NCBI GenBank assembly: GCA_002490775.1
Contig: DKUR01000117.1
Span: 1 to 9,200, forward strand
DNA length: 9,200 nucleotides
Reading direction: 5' to 3'
DNA from: Lachnospiraceae bacterium UBA7199
GTDB lineage: Bacteria > Bacillota > Clostridia > Lachnospirales > Lachnospiraceae
The translations under genes and the position numbers were made by a program. Numbering within the stretch: the first letter of the stretch is position 1; every line of letters starts with the position of its first letter. A model generated the notes under the pieces. It had not been told where the DNA came from. It saw only the letters and a program-made list of their open reading frames with translations, and searched no databases. Of the stretch, positions 1 through 6,346 are shown one piece after another.

Positions 1-296
1 CGCCCGATTATTGGGCGCTTACTATAAGACAAATAGAAGTAGAGTTGGAAGAGGCTGTTTTTGTAAGTAGGAACATAGGAGATGGTAAAGTGGTAGCAGA
101 AGGATTGATTGTTACTAAGGCAGAAGAAATCAAACCACGTGTAGAAAAACTATTAGGTAAATTAGAGATAATCAATATGGAATTGGAAAAGGATTCTAAT
201 GTTAGGAATTATTACAATGATGTACGTGATAGACTTATAGATTTTTTAGAATGTTTATCGATAATTAAGTGTAAACAAAATAGTAATAATTTCTGA
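1..296 (+). CDS. 3' end of an unrecognised AT-rich gene (partial at left edge)
   Basis: An open frame runs without a stop from the first complete codon at position 3 to a TGA at 294-296, giving about 97 visible C-terminal residues. The frame is open to the window edge, so the true start probably lies upstream. A TTG at 45 could initiate but has no convincing ribosome binding site. The predicted protein is hydrophilic and mostly helical, rich in Glu, Lys, Ile and Leu, with no membrane segment, signal peptide or cysteine motif. It ends in a polar Asn/Ser-rich tail. Codons are strongly A/T-ending (many ATA, TTA, AGA, AAT), more so than in the genes to the right. I recognise no family. It converges on tRNA-Glu and ends inside the U-tract side of that gene's terminator. 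The pattern looks coding, but without the rest of the gene function cannot be assigned. Confidence 0.55.
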   Translation, partial: PDYWALTIRQIEVELEEAVFVSRNIGDGKVVAEGLIVTKAEEIKPRVEKLLGKLEIINMELEKDSNVRNYYNDVRDRLIDFLECLSIIKCKQNSNNF

Positions 297-333
297 AAAA
301 TAAAAAATGCCAAAAAATTTTGATTTTTCAGCA
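296..333 (-). terminator. Intrinsic terminator of tRNA-Glu
   Basis: On the minus strand, about 31 bases past the tRNA 3' end, an 11-base-pair stem (arms at 323-333 and 308-318, including two G-U pairs) closes a 4-base loop. A run of six T, one A and five more T follows (plus-strand 307 down to 296). This is the classic Rho-independent layout. The convergent plus-strand gene ends right at its edge, so the element also separates the two transcription units. Confidence 0.75.
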
Positions 334-364
334 CTTTCGGGTTGGGCTATTCACTTAAGAATAA

Positions 365-436
365 CAGCTCGTAGGGGAATCGAACCCCTGTTTCCGCCGT
401 GAGAGGGCGGCGTCTTAACCGCTTGACCAACGAGCC
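365..436 (-). tRNA. tRNA-Glu (anticodon CTC)
   Basis: The minus strand folds as a complete cloverleaf. The 7-base-pair acceptor stem begins GGCTCGT and pairs with ACGAGCT, with a terminal G-U. The anticodon arm is CCGCC-CTCTCAC-GGCGG, placing CTC at positions 34-36, which reads GAG (Glu). The T arm contains GGTTCGATTCC. The 3' CCA is not encoded. The gene is flanked by its own promoter upstream and a strong terminator downstream, so it appears to be an independent single-tRNA unit, although read-through from the operon to the right is possible. Confidence 0.95.
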
Positions 437-449
437 ATGTCACTTGATT

Positions 450-478
450 ATTCTATTACAAGTTGACAAATATTGCAA
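450..478 (-). promoter_or_regulatory. Probable promoter of tRNA-Glu
   Basis: On the minus strand TTGCAA (473-478, 4/6 match to TTGACA) and TAGAAT (450-455, 5/6 match to TATAAT) are separated by exactly 17 bases. The -10 box lies 13 bases before the mature tRNA 5' end, leaving only a short leader to be trimmed by RNase P. This is a sigma-A-type prediction from sequence only. Confidence 0.65.
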
Positions 479-496
479 GTAAAAATTTAAAAAAAT

Positions 497-2176
497 TTAA
501 ATCAAATCAAACAGCACATGAGCAAGACCATCATGATCGTTGTCATATTCAGTGATAACAGTGGCGGCCATTTTTACATCTTCACTGCCATTACACATGG
601 CAATTCCCATTCCGGCGGCTTCAATCATGGAAAGATCGTTTTGCGCATCTCCGGCGGCAACTGAAAAGTACGGACGGATGCCCAGCTTTTTACACAAAAA
701 CTTAACAGCCGTGTCTTTTCCAGAAGAAGAAGGAAATAATTCCAGATAATTGGGATTAGAGTAAATCATGGAAATTCCTTCTTTTTCCGCCCAGGAAAGA
801 AGCGAAAGGCGGAAAGCTTCAAGCTTGTTAAGGTCTTTTAGTTCGACAGCAAGACATTTGCAGGGTTCTTCCTTTAAAACATCCATCACATGATCACAAT
901 ATATGATAGGTGAGTTGCTTGCACGTTGGTAATATATAAGTTCCTCATCCTGTTTAGGAGTGATGAGATGAGTGTCAGAATAAGTCTGAATATGAATACC
1001 GGCTCTTATGGCTTCGTTTATGATATAGTCGGTCTGTGCCATTGTCAAAGTTACTTTATGCAGTGTTTCTTTGTTGTCATAGTCATAAATCTGACCTCCG
1101 TTATAACCCACCAGGTAGATACCGGGAAAATCAAGATGCAGGGATTCCTTTACCTGTTTTATGCTGTTAATTGCCCTTCCGGAACAAAGTACCAGTTTAT
1201 GTCCGGCCTGGCACCATCTGTTTAATACTTCCCATGTATAATTACTAATCTTCCGTTCACTGTTTAACAAGGTGCCGTCCAGATCAGTAAAAAGAATTTT
1301 GGTGCGCATAAATTGTTCTGGATGGGAAGCCATCCAATTTCTTTTTTCTTTTATTTTATCAAGGATTTCTTCAGGGATAACAAGATTTCCATATCCAACT
1401 GCCAGGTCCTGGCCGGGTTTTGCGCTTCCATGAAAGTCTGAACCGCCGCTGATGCAAAGGTCATATTTGGAAGCAAGGGCGCGCATTTCCCGCTCATCAG
1501 AGGCAGTGTAAGTGCTGTAGACTGCTTCCAATCCCTGTAAGCCCATATCTTTTAAAATAGAAACAAGCTTATCCAAGCGCCTATTGCTCATGTGATAAAG
1601 CACGGGATGCGCCAATATGGGAAAGCCGCCGGCTTTTAAAATAATTTCTACTGCACGCATGGGAGTGATTTTTTTCCGGGGAACAAAGCAGGGGCAGCGG
1701 TCGCCTATATATCTGTCAAAGGCTTCTTTCATACTTTTGGTATAGCCGTGATTTAACAGATACCTGGCATAGTGGGACCGGGTAATCACACAGCCTGGAA
1801 ATTCATGGATTAATTCTTCGTAAGTGACAGGTATTCCATGCTCTGTAAGACGACGACACATTTCTTTGTTTCGGATGGTGCGGCCATTTACAAAGCTGGT
1901 GAGCCTGCGCTTAAAAAAATCGCTTTTATAATCAATATACAGCCCCACAATATGAATGTCCCGGCCTTCATACTCAGAAGAAAATTCAATGCCGGGAATA
2001 ACTTCAATATTTTTCCCTTCAGCCGCCTGTAATGCTTCTTCAATACCTGCGGTAGTGTCATGGTCAGTTAACGCAAAGGCAGTAAGGCCCTTTTCTAAAG
2101 CATATTCTACCAGCTCGGCAGGGGTGAAGCTGCCGTCAGATTTTGTGGAATGTACATGCAGATCAACAATATTCAT
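497..2176 (-). CDS. Two-domain PHP phosphoesterase / Cof-type HAD-IIB hydrolase fusion
   Basis: The 559-residue predicted cytoplasmic protein joins two metal-dependent phosphatase domains. Residues 1-275 form a PHP domain of the YciV/TrpH (RNase AM, 3',5'-nucleoside bisphosphate phosphatase) type. Its metal ligands are visible as DLHVHS (H7, H9), TDHDT (D38, H39), GIEFS (E64), H75, TRSHYARYL (H135), LAHP (H190) and SDFHG (D247, H249). Residues 290-559 form a Cof-type HAD-IIB hydrolase with FTDLDGT (nucleophile D298, acid/base D300), CSGR (S332), GKD (K487) and GDAQND (D510, D514). The C2 cap lies between motifs II and III. Both active sites look intact. Met at 2176 is chosen because the PHP fold begins there, a GGAG lies 12 bases upstream, and any earlier start would run back into the ABC-F gene. 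The substrates are unknown. Homology to RNase AM suggests nucleotide or RNA-end phosphates for the PHP half, and sugar phosphates or flavin precursors are typical of Cof enzymes. It is the second gene of the operon, 19 bases after the ABC-F stop. Confidence 0.92.
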   Translation of the reverse strand: MNIVDLHVHSTKSDGSFTPAELVEYALEKGLTAFALTDHDTTAGIEEALQAAEGKNIEVIPGIEFSSEYEGRDIHIVGLYIDYKSDFFKRRLTSFVNGRTIRNKEMCRRLTEHGIPVTYEELIHEFPGCVITRSHYARYLLNHGYTKSMKEAFDRYIGDRCPCFVPRKKITPMRAVEIILKAGGFPILAHPVLYHMSNRRLDKLVSILKDMGLQGLEAVYSTYTASDEREMRALASKYDLCISGGSDFHGSAKPGQDLAVGYGNLVIPEEILDKIKEKRNWMASHPEQFMRTKILFTDLDGTLLNSERKISNYTWEVLNRWCQAGHKLVLCSGRAINSIKQVKESLHLDFPGIYLVGYNGGQIYDYDNKETLHKVTLTMAQTDYIINEAIRAGIHIQTYSDTHLITPKQDEELIYYQRASNSPIIYCDHVMDVLKEEPCKCLAVELKDLNKLEAFRLSLLSWAEKEGISMIYSNPNYLELFPSSSGKDTAVKFLCKKLGIRPYFSVAAGDAQNDLSMIEAAGMGIAMCNGSEDVKMAATVITEYDNDHDGLAHVLFDLI

Positions 2177-2188
2177 AGTAAAAGTAAG

Positions 2189-2192
2189 CTCC
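2189..2192 (-). promoter_or_regulatory. Ribosome binding site fixing the PHP-HAD start
   Basis: GGAG on the minus strand lies just past the ABC-F TAA stop (2196-2198) and 12 bases before the ATG at 2176. The spacing is slightly long but there is no competing start. It supports the 559-residue form over a longer frame that would overlap the ABC-F gene. Confidence 0.55.
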
Positions 2193-2195
2193 AGG

Positions 2196-3833
2196 TTAAT
2201 TTTCGTCTTCCTCAGTTTGTTTGGTATAAACAGTACGTTTCCTTGCCATTTCATCACTTTCCAGATATTCATCATAGGTAGTGATTTTATCGATCAGGCT
2301 GCCATCGGGCAGAATTTCCATAATGCGGTTTGCAGTAGTCTGAACAAACTGGTGGTCATGGCAGGCAAAAAGTGCAACGCCGGGGAATTTAATCAGGCCA
2401 TTGTTAAGGGCAGTGATGGCTTCCATATCCAGATGATTGGTAGGCTCATCTAAAATCAGGCAGTTGGCACCGCTGATCATCATTTTGGAAAGCAGGCAGC
2501 GCACCTTTTCACCACCAGAGAGAACTTTCACTTTTTTTACTCCATCTTCACCAGCAAACAGCATACGCCCTAAAAAGCCGCGGACATAAGTGACATCCTT
2601 AATTGCAGAGTAGCCGGTAAGCCAGTCAACGATGGTATAGTCATTGTCAAATTCAGCAGTGCTGTCCTTGGGAAAATAAGCCTGGGATGTGGTTACGCCC
2701 CATTTAAAGCTGCCTTCGTCCGGTTCTATTTCGCCCATAAGGATTTGGAAAAGAGTGGTTTTTGCCAGTTCATTTCCGCCTACAAAAGCAATTTTATCAT
2801 CATGCCCTACAATAAAAGAAATATTATTTAATATCTTTTCGCCGTTGATTGTTTTGGAAATACCCTCTACCATCAAAACTTCATTGCCGATTTCACGTTC
2901 CGGGCGGAAGTCAATATAGGGATATTTTCTGCTGGAAGGCTTAATCTCATCCAGCTCAATTTTTTCCAAAGCGCGTTTTCTGCTGGTGGCTTGTTTAGAC
3001 TTCGAGGCGTTGGCGGAAAACCGGGAAATAAATTCCTGAAGTTCTTTGATTTTTTCTTCTTTTTTCTTATTAGCTTCCTTCATTTGCTTGATAAGAAGCT
3101 GGCTGGATTCATACCAGAAATCATAGTTACCGGCATAGAGCTGAATTTTGCCATAATCAATATCAGCAGTATGCGTACACACTTTATTTAAGAAGTAACG
3201 GTCATGGGATACAACGATAACGGTATTTTCAAAGTTAATAAGAAATTCCTCCAGCCATGCAATGGCGTCTAAATCCAAATGGTTGGTAGGCTCATCCAAA
3301 AGAAGAATGTCCGGATTTCCAAAAAGGGCTTTGGCAAGAAGCACCTTTACCTTCTCATTGCCATTTAGATCCTTCATGACAGCATAGTGAATGGAGGTAT
3401 CAATTCCCAAGCCGTTTAAGAGAGTAGCCGCATTTGACTCGGCTTCCCAGCCATCCATCTCAGCGAATTCACCTTCTAATTCACTGGCGCGGATACCATC
3501 CTCATCAGTAAAGTCTTCTTTGGCATAAATGGCATCTTTTTCTTTCATGATCTGGTAAAGACGTTCATTTCCCATAATAACCACATCCATAACAGGGAAA
3601 GTATCATATTTAAAGTGATCCTGTTCCAGCACAGAGAGCCTTTGGCCGGGAGTGATCGAAATGTCTCCTTTGGTGGTTTCAAGCTGTCCGGAAAGAATTT
3701 TTAAGAAGGTAGATTTTCCTGCGCCATTTGCTCCAATAAGACCATAGCAGTTGCCTTCAGTAAATTTAATATTCACGTCTTCAAATAAAGCTTTTTTGCC
3801 TACTCTATAAGTTACGTTGTTTGCACTGATCAT
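2196..3833 (-). CDS. ABC-F family ATPase, YbiT/YkpA subfamily
   Basis: The 545-residue soluble protein has two ATP-binding cassettes and no membrane segment, the hallmark of ABC-F factors that act on the ribosome. NBD1 has Walker A GANGAGKST (34-42), Walker B ILLLDEP (176-182) and SHD (209-211). Its signature is degenerate (LNGNEK, about 156-161). The basic inter-domain linker (about 245-300) contains the conserved RFSANASKSKQATSR stretch and would reach toward the tRNA. NBD2 keeps LSGGE (438-442), Walker B (459-464) and CHDH (491-494), but its Walker A reads GGNELAKTT (352-360), with E and A replacing two canonical glycines. From memory the overall sequence follows E. coli YbiT and Bacillus YkpA closely. 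It is probably housekeeping rather than an antibiotic-resistance protein. The ATG at 3833 is chosen for its AGGAG 8 bases upstream. A TTG six codons earlier overlaps that site. It is the first gene of the operon with the PHP-HAD protein. Confidence 0.93.
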   Translation of the reverse strand: MISANNVTYRVGKKALFEDVNIKFTEGNCYGLIGANGAGKSTFLKILSGQLETTKGDISITPGQRLSVLEQDHFKYDTFPVMDVVIMGNERLYQIMKEKDAIYAKEDFTDEDGIRASELEGEFAEMDGWEAESNAATLLNGLGIDTSIHYAVMKDLNGNEKVKVLLAKALFGNPDILLLDEPTNHLDLDAIAWLEEFLINFENTVIVVSHDRYFLNKVCTHTADIDYGKIQLYAGNYDFWYESSQLLIKQMKEANKKKEEKIKELQEFISRFSANASKSKQATSRKRALEKIELDEIKPSSRKYPYIDFRPEREIGNEVLMVEGISKTINGEKILNNISFIVGHDDKIAFVGGNELAKTTLFQILMGEIEPDEGSFKWGVTTSQAYFPKDSTAEFDNDYTIVDWLTGYSAIKDVTYVRGFLGRMLFAGEDGVKKVKVLSGGEKVRCLLSKMMISGANCLILDEPTNHLDMEAITALNNGLIKFPGVALFACHDHQFVQTTANRIMEILPDGSLIDKITTYDEYLESDEMARKRTVYTKQTEEDEN

Positions 3834-3841
3834 TTTGTAAA

Positions 3842-3846
3842 CTCCT
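3842..3846 (-). promoter_or_regulatory. Strong ribosome binding site of the ABC-F gene
   Basis: AGGAG on the minus strand (within GAGAGGAG) is separated from the ATG at 3833 by 8 bases, an ideal spacing. It decides against the TTG at 3851, which sits inside the binding site itself. Confidence 0.8.
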
Positions 3847-3899
3847 CTCAAATCAAATATATGAAAAATATAGCAACATTTCTGTTACCTCACATTAAC

Positions 3900-3918
3900 C
3901 TATTTTACAGTAAAATAG
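3900..3918. promoter_or_regulatory. 19-base perfect palindrome, candidate operator
   Basis: Arms CTATTTTAC and GTAAAATAG are exact reverse complements around a single central A. The palindrome contains the predicted -10 box of the ABC-F promoter and most of its spacer, where a bound dimeric repressor would block RNA polymerase. It lies about 44 bases upstream of the predicted divergent -10 box for the MFS gene, so it might affect both units. I do not recognise the regulator. It does not match the Rex, Fur/PerR or FapR consensus I know. Confidence 0.5.
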
Positions 3919-3929
3919 TGAATTTGCAA
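3902..3929 (-). promoter_or_regulatory. Predicted promoter of the ABC-F / PHP-HAD operon
   Basis: On the minus strand TTGCAA (3924-3929) and TAAAAT (3902-3907, 5/6 match to TATAAT) are 16 bases apart. Transcription would begin near 3895 and give a leader of about 60 bases before the ABC-F start. The -10 box lies inside the 19-base palindrome. Confidence 0.55.
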
Positions 3930-3937
3930 GGAATTTA

Positions 3938-3967
3938 TGGAAAAATTCTATCATTCTGTGATATGAT
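3938..3967 (+). promoter_or_regulatory. Possible promoter of the MFS transporter gene
   Basis: TATGAT (3962-3967, 5/6 match) is preceded by TG one base upstream (3959-3960), giving an extended -10. A weak TGGAAA (-35, 4/6) lies 18 bases upstream. The implied leader to the ATG at 4058 is about 84 bases. The prediction rests mainly on the -10 element. Confidence 0.4.
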
Positions 3968-4028
3968 GATAATAAAGTTGAGTATAAAGCTTATTCCAGA
4001 TTTGGAAAAATCAGGAAGTTAATTTGAG

Positions 4029-4044
4029 TGCCGCCAAAGCGGCA
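4029..4044 (+). other. Small GC-rich hairpin just upstream of the MFS ribosome binding site
   Basis: TGCCGC and GCGGCA form a perfect 6-base-pair stem around a CAAA loop and end 3 bases before the GGGAG at 4048-4052. The arms are far more GC-rich than the surrounding leader. No T-run follows, so it is not a terminator. It could shield the 5' side of the binding site or stabilise the mRNA. Confidence 0.5.
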
Positions 4045-4047
4045 GAT

Positions 4048-4052
4048 GGGAG
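4048..4052 (+). promoter_or_regulatory. Ribosome binding site fixing the MFS start
   Basis: GGGAG lies 5 bases before the ATG at 4058. Earlier in-frame starts (GTG at 4028, ATG at 4046) lie in or next to the hairpin and have no binding site of their own. Confidence 0.65.
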
Positions 4053-4057
4053 CAAAA

Positions 4058-5368
4058 ATGAAACTGAACTACAGGAGAACTTTTTTAATTGGACTGGCTT
4101 TTTTATCAATCAGCGCATTTTGGCAGATGTATGACAATATTATACCGCTGATTTTGCAGGGAACATTTGGACTGGGAGAAACGATCACAGGTGTGATTAT
4201 GGCTGCCGATAATGTGCTGGCCTTGTTTTTGCTTCCGCTTTTTGGAAGCCTGTCAGACAAGGTGGATACGAAAATGGGAAAAAGAATGCCTTTTATTACC
4301 GTTGGTACGATTATGGCAGTGGTATTTTTGATGCTTCTTTCTGTGGCAGACCGGACAATTAATCTTCCGCTTTTTGTGGGGGCTTTGTTTCTTCTTCTTA
4401 TTTCTATGGGGCTGTATCGTTCTCCGGCTGTGGCGCTTATGCCTGATTTGACGCCCAATAAGCTGCGGAGCAAAGGAAATGCCATTATTAATCTGATGGG
4501 AGCGGTAGGCGGTGTTTATACGCTGATCATGATAAAGCTTTTGGTAGGTAAAGGGGAGCATCCTGATTATATGCCTTTATTTGTCAGTGTTGCTGCGCTG
4601 ATGGTGATTGCAATAGGTGTTTTGGCAATTACCATTAATGAAAAGAAAGTGAAGCAGAAGATGGATGCCGAAATCAGGGCATACGAGGAGCAGGCAGGCG
4701 TTATTGTGGAAACAGAAGATATTGTGGAGGGAGAAATAAAAGAAAAAGCCCTTATGCCTAAAGAGGTAAAACGCAGCATGATATTTTTGCTGGCATCCAT
4801 TTTTCTATGGTTTACCGCATATAACGCAGTTACAACTGCTTTTTCAAGGTATACAAAGGTGGTGTGGCACCTAGAGGGCGGGGGATTTGCAGACTGCCTT
4901 ATGGTTGCAACGGTGGCGGCCATTATCAGCTATATTCCTATCGGCAATATTTCCAGTAAAATAGGAAGAAAAAAGACGATAATGGGTGGGATTGTTCTAA
5001 TGAGCCTGTGTTACTTTGCAGCAATTTTTGCAGCATCATATCACCCTGTGATTAATATAGCCTTTGCAGTAATTGGTATTGGATGGGCGGCAATCAATGT
5101 AAATTCCTATCCTATGATCGTGGAAATGAGTAAAGGATGCGATATTGGAAAGTTTACAGGAACTTATTATACTTTTTCTATGACAGCACAGATTTTTACG
5201 CCGATTTTGTCAGGTTTTCTTTTAGAAAATGTTTCTTATAAAACGTTGTTTCCTTATGCACTGGTATTTTCTGTTTTAGCATTTATCACTATGCTGCAGG
5301 TGCATCATGGAGATGCAAGACCGGATAAAAAGAAAAGTGTACTTGAGAATTTTGACGTGGATGATTAA
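4058..5368 (+). CDS. MFS transporter, SLC45/sugar-symporter-like
   Basis: A 436-residue integral membrane protein with about 12 predicted helices in two bundles (roughly residues 8-192 and 240-415), split by a charged cytoplasmic loop (about 193-240). The loop between helices 2 and 3 carries a motif A variant, GSLSDKVDTKMGKRMPFI (63-80). Its D-x(6)-GKRMPFI pattern resembles the GRRRPFI signature of plant sucrose carriers and SLC45 proteins. RSPAVALMPD (121-130) follows helix 4, and a second motif A-like IGRKKTIM (302-309) sits in the C-terminal half. The family imports sugars or glycosides with cations. The substrate here cannot be read from sequence. The start at 4058 is preferred for its GGGAG. 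The gene is divergent from the ABC-F operon and 74 bases ahead of the GDPD gene with no terminator between, so the two are probably cotranscribed. Confidence 0.85.
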   Translation: MKLNYRRTFLIGLAFLSISAFWQMYDNIIPLILQGTFGLGETITGVIMAADNVLALFLLPLFGSLSDKVDTKMGKRMPFITVGTIMAVVFLMLLSVADRTINLPLFVGALFLLLISMGLYRSPAVALMPDLTPNKLRSKGNAIINLMGAVGGVYTLIMIKLLVGKGEHPDYMPLFVSVAALMVIAIGVLAITINEKKVKQKMDAEIRAYEEQAGVIVETEDIVEGEIKEKALMPKEVKRSMIFLLASIFLWFTAYNAVTTAFSRYTKVVWHLEGGGFADCLMVATVAAIISYIPIGNISSKIGRKKTIMGGIVLMSLCYFAAIFAASYHPVINIAFAVIGIGWAAINVNSYPMIVEMSKGCDIGKFTGTYYTFSMTAQIFTPILSGFLLENVSYKTLFPYALVFSVLAFITMLQVHHGDARPDKKKSVLENFDVDD

Positions 5369-5442
5369 AGAAAGTAAAATGCATAATGATGTGGGCAGAT
5401 TACCGCATAGGATGTTTCATGTGGGAAAGGTGCAGGGATAAA

Positions 5443-6270
5443 ATGACAATTATATATACAATAATTATTATAATAGCAGTTCTTATTTTTCTTTATTTTC
5501 TGGCAATTATGCCGAGATTGGGAAACCGGAAGGCCAGAAGAGATTTTCTGGGGATTTATTATGCCCATCGGGGGCTTCATGATAATGCGTCGGATGCACC
5601 GGAAAATTCGCTGGCAGCTTTTAAAAAGGCAGTAGAAGCCGGCTACGGGATTGAAATGGATGTTCAGCTTACAAAAGATAAGGTTCCAGTAGTATTTCAT
5701 GACTTTACGCTGAAAAGAATTTGTGGGAAGGAAGGTAAGGTATGTGACTATACGCTCAAAGAGTTAAAAGAATTTAAGCTGTGTGACAGCGAAGAAGAAA
5801 TTCCTGAATTTTCACAGGTACTTAAAGCTGTGGGGGGAAAGGTTCCTTTGATTATTGAACTGAAAGTGGAGTGGACGGATGTTTCTGTCTGTCCATTGGT
5901 GGATGAAATGCTGCAAAGTTACAAAGGATTGTACTGTATTGAGTCTTTTAATCCGCTGGCGCTTTTCTGGTACAGAAGGAACCACAGCGATGTGGTAAGA
6001 GGACAGCTTTCTGATGGCTTTTTAAAGTCCGGTGAATTTAAGGGGATTTTGTATGTGATTTTACAAAATCTGATGTTGAACTGGGCGACGAAGCCTGATT
6101 TTGTTGCGTACAATCATAAGTATGCAGATGTATGTGCAAGGAAAATATGCAGAAGCCTATATAAAAATATGGCTGCTGCATGGACGATTAAGAGCCAGAA
6201 AGAACTTGAAAACGCCAGAAATAAATTTGACATTTTCATTTTTGATTCTTTTATCCCGGATATAAAGTAA
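5443..6270 (+). CDS. Membrane-anchored glycerophosphodiester phosphodiesterase (GDPD)
   Basis: The 275-residue protein would hydrolyse glycerophosphodiesters to sn-glycerol 3-phosphate and an alcohol, or a related lipid headgroup. A strongly hydrophobic segment (residues 2-23) is followed by a basic stretch (R25, R29, K30, R32, R33) and then a GDPD TIM-barrel domain to the end. Catalytic and metal-binding residues seen are AHRG (H42, R43), E54-N55, EMD (E71, D73), HD (H86, D87), IELK (E139, K141) and ESF (E167). The C-terminal WTIKSQ and FDSFIP motifs are also present. The basic cluster after the membrane helix suggests the domain faces the cytoplasm, though this depends on the start. I chose ATG 5443, with AGGGA 4 bases upstream. 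ATG 5419, with AGGA 6 bases upstream, is a real alternative and adds a charged MWERCRDK head. It follows the MFS gene on the same strand. Its substrate is unknown. Confidence 0.88.
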   Translation: MTIIYTIIIIIAVLIFLYFLAIMPRLGNRKARRDFLGIYYAHRGLHDNASDAPENSLAAFKKAVEAGYGIEMDVQLTKDKVPVVFHDFTLKRICGKEGKVCDYTLKELKEFKLCDSEEEIPEFSQVLKAVGGKVPLIIELKVEWTDVSVCPLVDEMLQSYKGLYCIESFNPLALFWYRRNHSDVVRGQLSDGFLKSGEFKGILYVILQNLMLNWATKPDFVAYNHKYADVCARKICRSLYKNMAAAWTIKSQKELENARNKFDIFIFDSFIPDIK

Positions 6271-6291
6271 ATATATTAAAAAAATGTTAAA

Positions 6292-6325
6292 TATGGTAAA
6301 AAATACCTATAAATTTTTAATTTTT
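6292..6325 (+). terminator. Weak AT-rich terminator candidate after the GDPD gene
   Basis: TATGGTA and TACC(T)ATA can form a 7-base-pair stem with one bulged T around an AAAAA loop, followed by two T-runs (6314-6318 and 6321-6325). Only two pairs are G-C, so the stem is weak and read-through into ppdK is possible. No better terminator is visible between the GDPD gene and ppdK. Confidence 0.3.
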
Positions 6326-6346
6326 GGTGCATAATTGGTAAATATA

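Noticed and set aside
1..17. Hairpin CGCCC...GGGCG at the window edge as a terminator of an upstream gene
   Set aside because: The stem is good (7 pairs including a G-U), but no T-run follows and the open frame reads through it. It is more likely part of the coding sequence, though with so little upstream sequence this is not certain.
481..502. Inverted repeat of A and T only after the PHP-HAD stop as an operon terminator
   Set aside because: The 7-base-pair stem has no G-C pair and would be very unstable. It overlaps the stop codon and is probably just AT-rich sequence.
2177..2275. N-terminal extension of the PHP-HAD frame by 33 codons into the ABC-F gene
   Set aside because: The extension is the ABC-F 3' end read in another frame. 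The PHP fold begins at the methionine at 2176, which has its own GGAG upstream.
1956..2453. 165-codon plus-strand open frame
   Set aside because: It is antisense to two clearly real genes and spans their junction, with no ribosome binding site or family resemblance.
2196..3833. ABC-F protein as an antibiotic-resistance determinant
   Set aside because: The linker and motifs match the housekeeping YbiT/YkpA group, without features that would place it with Vga, Lsa or Msr types.
4069..4923. Minus-strand open frames of 102-138 codons across the MFS gene
   Set aside because: They are shadows of a strongly coding membrane protein gene, with low-complexity basic or serine-rich translations and no initiation signals.
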